Assembly: GCA_022820835.1 (NCBI GenBank)
Contig: JAJEET010000023.1
Span: forward strand, 1-48,416
DNA from: Candidatus Poribacteria bacterium
Lineage (GTDB): Bacteria; Poribacteria; WGA-4E; WGA-3G
DNA length: 48,416 bases
Reading direction: 5' to 3'
Numbering within the stretch: the stretch's first letter is position 1; each line of letters starts with the position of its first letter. The position numbers and the translations under genes were made by a program. This document shows, one piece after another, positions 46,151 through 48,416 of this stretch. The notes beneath the pieces are model-generated. The model was not told the origin of the DNA. It saw only the letters and a list, made by a program, of their open reading frames with translations, and searched no databases.

Positions 46151-46846
46151 TCACCATGTAATTTTTGCCACCCATCCGGAGGCGGCATCACAATAGAGGA
46201 AATCATCGCCGTAGATGGATAAGCCGTGCGGTTCAGGGTAATCTTCAGGGACCTCAATCACATCAAGCGGTGTGCCGTCTTCAAGGTCGAGTTTGACAAT
46301 AACCCTATCAGAAGTGTGAGTTGACCAGAGTCCATCTTCAACGCGTACCATACCGTGTCCACGTCCATGCGGCAACGGTAGCGTCTTTTGTACAGACCAG
46401 TCCGAAATTCTGACCTTATGTGTGACCTGGTTCTTAAGTGTTTGTACCCAGAGATGTCCTTCATCGTAGTGGTCGTATTCGACACCGTGTGTGCCGCCGC
46501 CATCGGGTATCGGGTATCGTCCGAGGGTTTCGCCGGTATCGGGATCCACTTGGAAGATCTCACCTGTCTCGGCATCAGTATCCCGGACAGCACGCCAGCG
46601 TTCCCCAGATCCGTTTGCGGCTAACCAGAGTGAACCGCCACCGGCCGTCATTCCGCTTGTGTTAGAGGATTCGCTCGGAATGTCTCGGATGAGTTTCGGC
46701 ACGGTATAGTCCGGATCTGCTGTGATCTCGACCAGGGCAACTCTATCGGTAATCTGGTCAACGATCCACAAACCGTCGTCTGTAACTTGTAAACCGTTCG
46801 GCACGGAATAGGGGGACCGGAAGACTTTTTCGATTTTCGTTACCAT
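46151..46846 (-). CDS. Beta-propeller protein, SMP-30/Vgb-like
   Basis: A 231-residue protein made of repeated blades such as SVPNGLQVTDDGLWIVDQ, TAGGGSLWLAANGS, GTHGVEYDHYDEGHLWVQT and EPHGLSIYGDDFLYCDAASG. It resembles SMP-30/gluconolactonase and streptogramin-lyase-like propellers. The PHGLS and HGMVRVEDGLW turns suggest a metal or ligand site, but the activity is not known. I use the ATG at 46846, seven bases after AAGGAG, rather than a TTG two codons earlier. It starts 14 bases after the selenoprotein candidate. Confidence 0.75.
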   Translation of the reverse strand: MVTKIEKVFRSPYSVPNGLQVTDDGLWIVDQITDRVALVEITADPDYTVPKLIRDIPSESSNTSGMTAGGGSLWLAANGSGERWRAVRDTDAETGEIFQVDPDTGETLGRYPIPDGGGTHGVEYDHYDEGHLWVQTLKNQVTHKVRISDWSVQKTLPLPHGRGHGMVRVEDGLWSTHTSDRVIVKLDLEDGTPLDVIEVPEDYPEPHGLSIYGDDFLYCDAASGWVAKITW

Positions 46847-46860
46847 ATCCAAACTCCTTT

Positions 46861-48090
46861 TTAGTGTTTATCTACTTGTGCTAAAGATGACTTTAGCCAC
46901 CTAAAATATTCGGATTTCCGTTCTTTAGTGATTGGAAAGGACTTGATAAACTCGTTTGCCGGTAGATTCTGGATAAACGCTAATTCGGGTGTTAGAATCA
47001 TGGGATCAACAGGATAAACAAAGTGTTCTTGGAGTTTTGTAGCTAAGGCAGCTGCAGCAGCCCCTTTGGCACCATCCTGAAGATCCGGTAATTCTCTGAG
47101 TAAAACCCATGTATTCACAAACCTTGTGTTAAGCAACTTGATAACTCTCGCTGAGGAGAGCGGACCCGCTCTCAAACTTTTACCTGTCCCTCAGCAGGAT
47201 TCATCATCAAGCGTACCAAATAAAACTAACACGTGGATGGGACGATTTGTTTCTTTCGCGAGTTCAACCGTATCTTCAATCGGTGTCCACTCAATTTCAG
47301 CAAACTTGTAGAATGCAGCCGCTAACTTCTTGCGGGCTTCTTCTTCAGTAATGACGGTTTCCCATGTTATCTCGCGTACAGGTGTGCTTGATGAAGTGGA
47401 GAGTTCCATGCAAGGAATAAAAGCGATATCTGCTGCTCTGAACGCGTTAACACTTACATTGCTATTACGTGACGGAAGAGCCAAAGAAAACTCGACAACT
47501 ACGCCTTCCGTTCGGTTCAGGACCAATCGTCCTGCCAACTGTGATGGCAATAAACGGATACCGGACGCGTCCAGCACGAACTGTGCATGAATTCGGAAGA
47601 CAATCTCGGCGTAATTGGGCGAAATCGCCCGTAAACACGCTTTCGCACCGTCAGACTTAGGTGTTCTGTGCGAAAAGACGGTGATCTCCGTTGTTGCGCC
47701 CGGATGAAACTGACAAAGGAAAGGGAGAATCCGTTTCGGGTCAAGTTCCCAAATATCCCCTACATTAGCAGTCGAAGGCGGCAGAAAAACTTGAAAGTCA
47801 GCTTGGTTGTAGTTCCTCAATGGGTGGGCGGGTTTAGGATTGAAAAGTTCTAACACCTGTTCCCACTCCATATTTATTGGTTCTGGCAACCTTGCTTTGA
47901 GCTTATCAAGCTGTTCTTGTGTTGGCTGATGCAAGTTGTACGTAGCATCCGCGATTGGCTCCCAATGTGCTTGTACTTGCAAACTCGCTGTGCTGCTAAG
48001 AACGTCGCTAAAGTCTACCAATATTTTACCTCCCGTCGCCGAAGTTCCGCATTTCAAATCAAGATGGCGGGATCCAACTTCTTCCGCCAC
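46861..48090 (-). CDS. Candidate selenoprotein with a thioredoxin-like domain and Cys-Sec motif (UGA-encoded Sec)
   Basis: Two frames, 47194-48090 and 46861-47190, are in the same phase and separated only by one TGA (47191-47193). Read through, they give one 409-residue protein. The N-terminal two thirds is a beta-rich domain I do not recognise. The last about 150 residues look thioredoxin-like: a helix and strand (VELAKETNRPIHVLVLFGTL), the redox motif DESC-U-GTGKSLRAGP, then SSARVIKLLNTRFVNTWVLL. Sec would be residue 300. A SECIS-like hairpin follows at 47156-47173. TGA also ends a neighbouring gene (46151), so codon reassignment is unlikely. The start is uncertain: the frame continues to 48138 as protein-like sequence without a start codon, and no signal peptide is present, so the N-terminus may be truncated. 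Confidence 0.7.
47152..47193 (-). promoter_or_regulatory. SECIS-like element for UGA recoding
   Basis: After the UGA, on the minus strand, GAGAGC-GGGUCC-GCUCUC (47173-47156) forms a perfect six-base stem with a loop containing GGUC, starting 18 bases past the UGA. UGAG at the codon itself can pair with CUCA (47155-47152) to close a lower stem. This matches bacterial SECIS layout, where an upper stem with a GU-containing loop about 16-37 bases downstream binds SelB. It is inside the coding sequence, as expected in bacteria. Confidence 0.6.
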
Positions 48091-48165
48091 AAAGTAAAAG
48101 AACGATTGTGTTTCGGTTACCGGATCCGTCGCATGTACTCATCGTGTTTGCCGACCCAAAATCGG

Positions 48166-48416
48166 TTATTTTTTTACCAATTCCTGAAGTTTCTCCACTT
48201 CGTAATACTTACCCTCTCGAAAATTCTTGACAGCCTTTTCAGAGAGATAATCCAGATGCCCAGCTTTCACGTCTGCCTCAAACTGCTTCTCCCATGCTTC
48301 CTGCTCGGCTTCTAAAGCCTCATGCAATTCGTGTACGAGAGTTTTCAGTAAGGCTTCTTGCGTGTGTTCTTCGCACTTCACTTCGGGGACTTCTGGTATC
48401 CACCCTATCCATGCAG
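48166..48416 (-). CDS. HicB-like antitoxin, partial
   Basis: The frame runs off the right edge and ends at TAA 48166-48168. AWIGWIPEVPEVKCEEHTQE followed by ALLKTLVHELHEAL matches the HicB-type antitoxin fold. The tail contains EADVKAGHLDYLSEKAV, like the C-termini of antitoxins paired with RelE toxins. Just after the stop, another frame reads RFWVGKHDEYMRRIR (about 48117-48159), reminiscent of RelE/ParE toxin C-termini, possibly a deletion remnant. Confidence 0.55.
   Translation of the reverse strand, partial: AWIGWIPEVPEVKCEEHTQEALLKTLVHELHEALEAEQEAWEKQFEADVKAGHLDYLSEKAVKNFREGKYYEVEKLQELVKK

Noticed and set aside
47191..47193. TGA as a reassigned sense codon (for example Gly or Trp)
   Set aside because: TGA ends the adjacent beta-propeller gene, and no other gene in the window needs TGA read as sense.

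Overview
The window looks like part of a Gram-negative, double-membraned, probably marine or sponge-associated heterotroph. It carries TonB-dependent uptake genes, several lipoproteins, an arylsulfatase and a secreted protein ending in a C-terminal module with NYPNPFNPETWIPYQLSE. I associate that module, together with the mix of insertion-sequence debris, toxin-antitoxin relics and short dispersed repeats, with Candidatus Poribacteria and related lineages. The assignment is from memory and was not searched. No rRNA, tRNA or CRISPR array was found.

Layout. 1-140: edge of an IS3-type element. 260-6154 (+): a TonB module (receptor, beta-helix lipoprotein, small lipoprotein, TonB-like protein). 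6329-10055 (-): UMF1-type permease and katG. 10476-11643 (+): an aldo/keto reductase with an altered active site, an antitoxin-like gene and a stump of a PIN toxin. 11644-12444 (-): trpA behind a consensus promoter. 12587-16056: a decayed mobile island with a HEPN-like remnant, an IS5-type transposase remnant, an AAA ATPase/nuclease gene between two copies of a CopG-like antitoxin gene, and a Uma2 remnant. 16546-21530: argS (unusual HIGH motif, perfect promoter), a class III aminotransferase, mtnP and an RNase Z-like hydrolase. 21545-24124 (-): a membrane protein and a TPR lipoprotein. 24605-30842 (+): a probable operon of dehydrogenase, sugar nucleotidyltransferase, glycosyltransferase, class V aminotransferase, DUF4861 lipoprotein and a lone TPP-binding subunit. 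31080-38059 (+): a DUF5916 protein, a zinc-ribbon protein, an ABC exporter with DUF1854 partner, and a TonB-anchored DUF4159 protein. 38090-40891 (-): a STAS protein and a broken secreted protein, separated by a repeat-rich spacer. 41111-48090 (-): a closely spaced set of selenoprotein candidate, beta-propeller, aldehyde dehydrogenase-like protein, sulfatase, dipeptidase and membrane protein. The right edge holds a partial HicB-like antitoxin.

The strongest unexpected signal is at 46861-48090. A thioredoxin-like protein is split by one in-frame UGA placed directly after a Cys (DESC-UGA-GTGK). The UGA is followed at the expected distance by a hairpin with a GGUC-containing apical loop, as in bacterial SECIS elements. 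I read this as a selenoprotein with a vicinal Cys-Sec pair. A second notable signal is a family of short elements bounded by ACTTACGC/GCGTAAGT, two of which carry the same core in opposite orientation.
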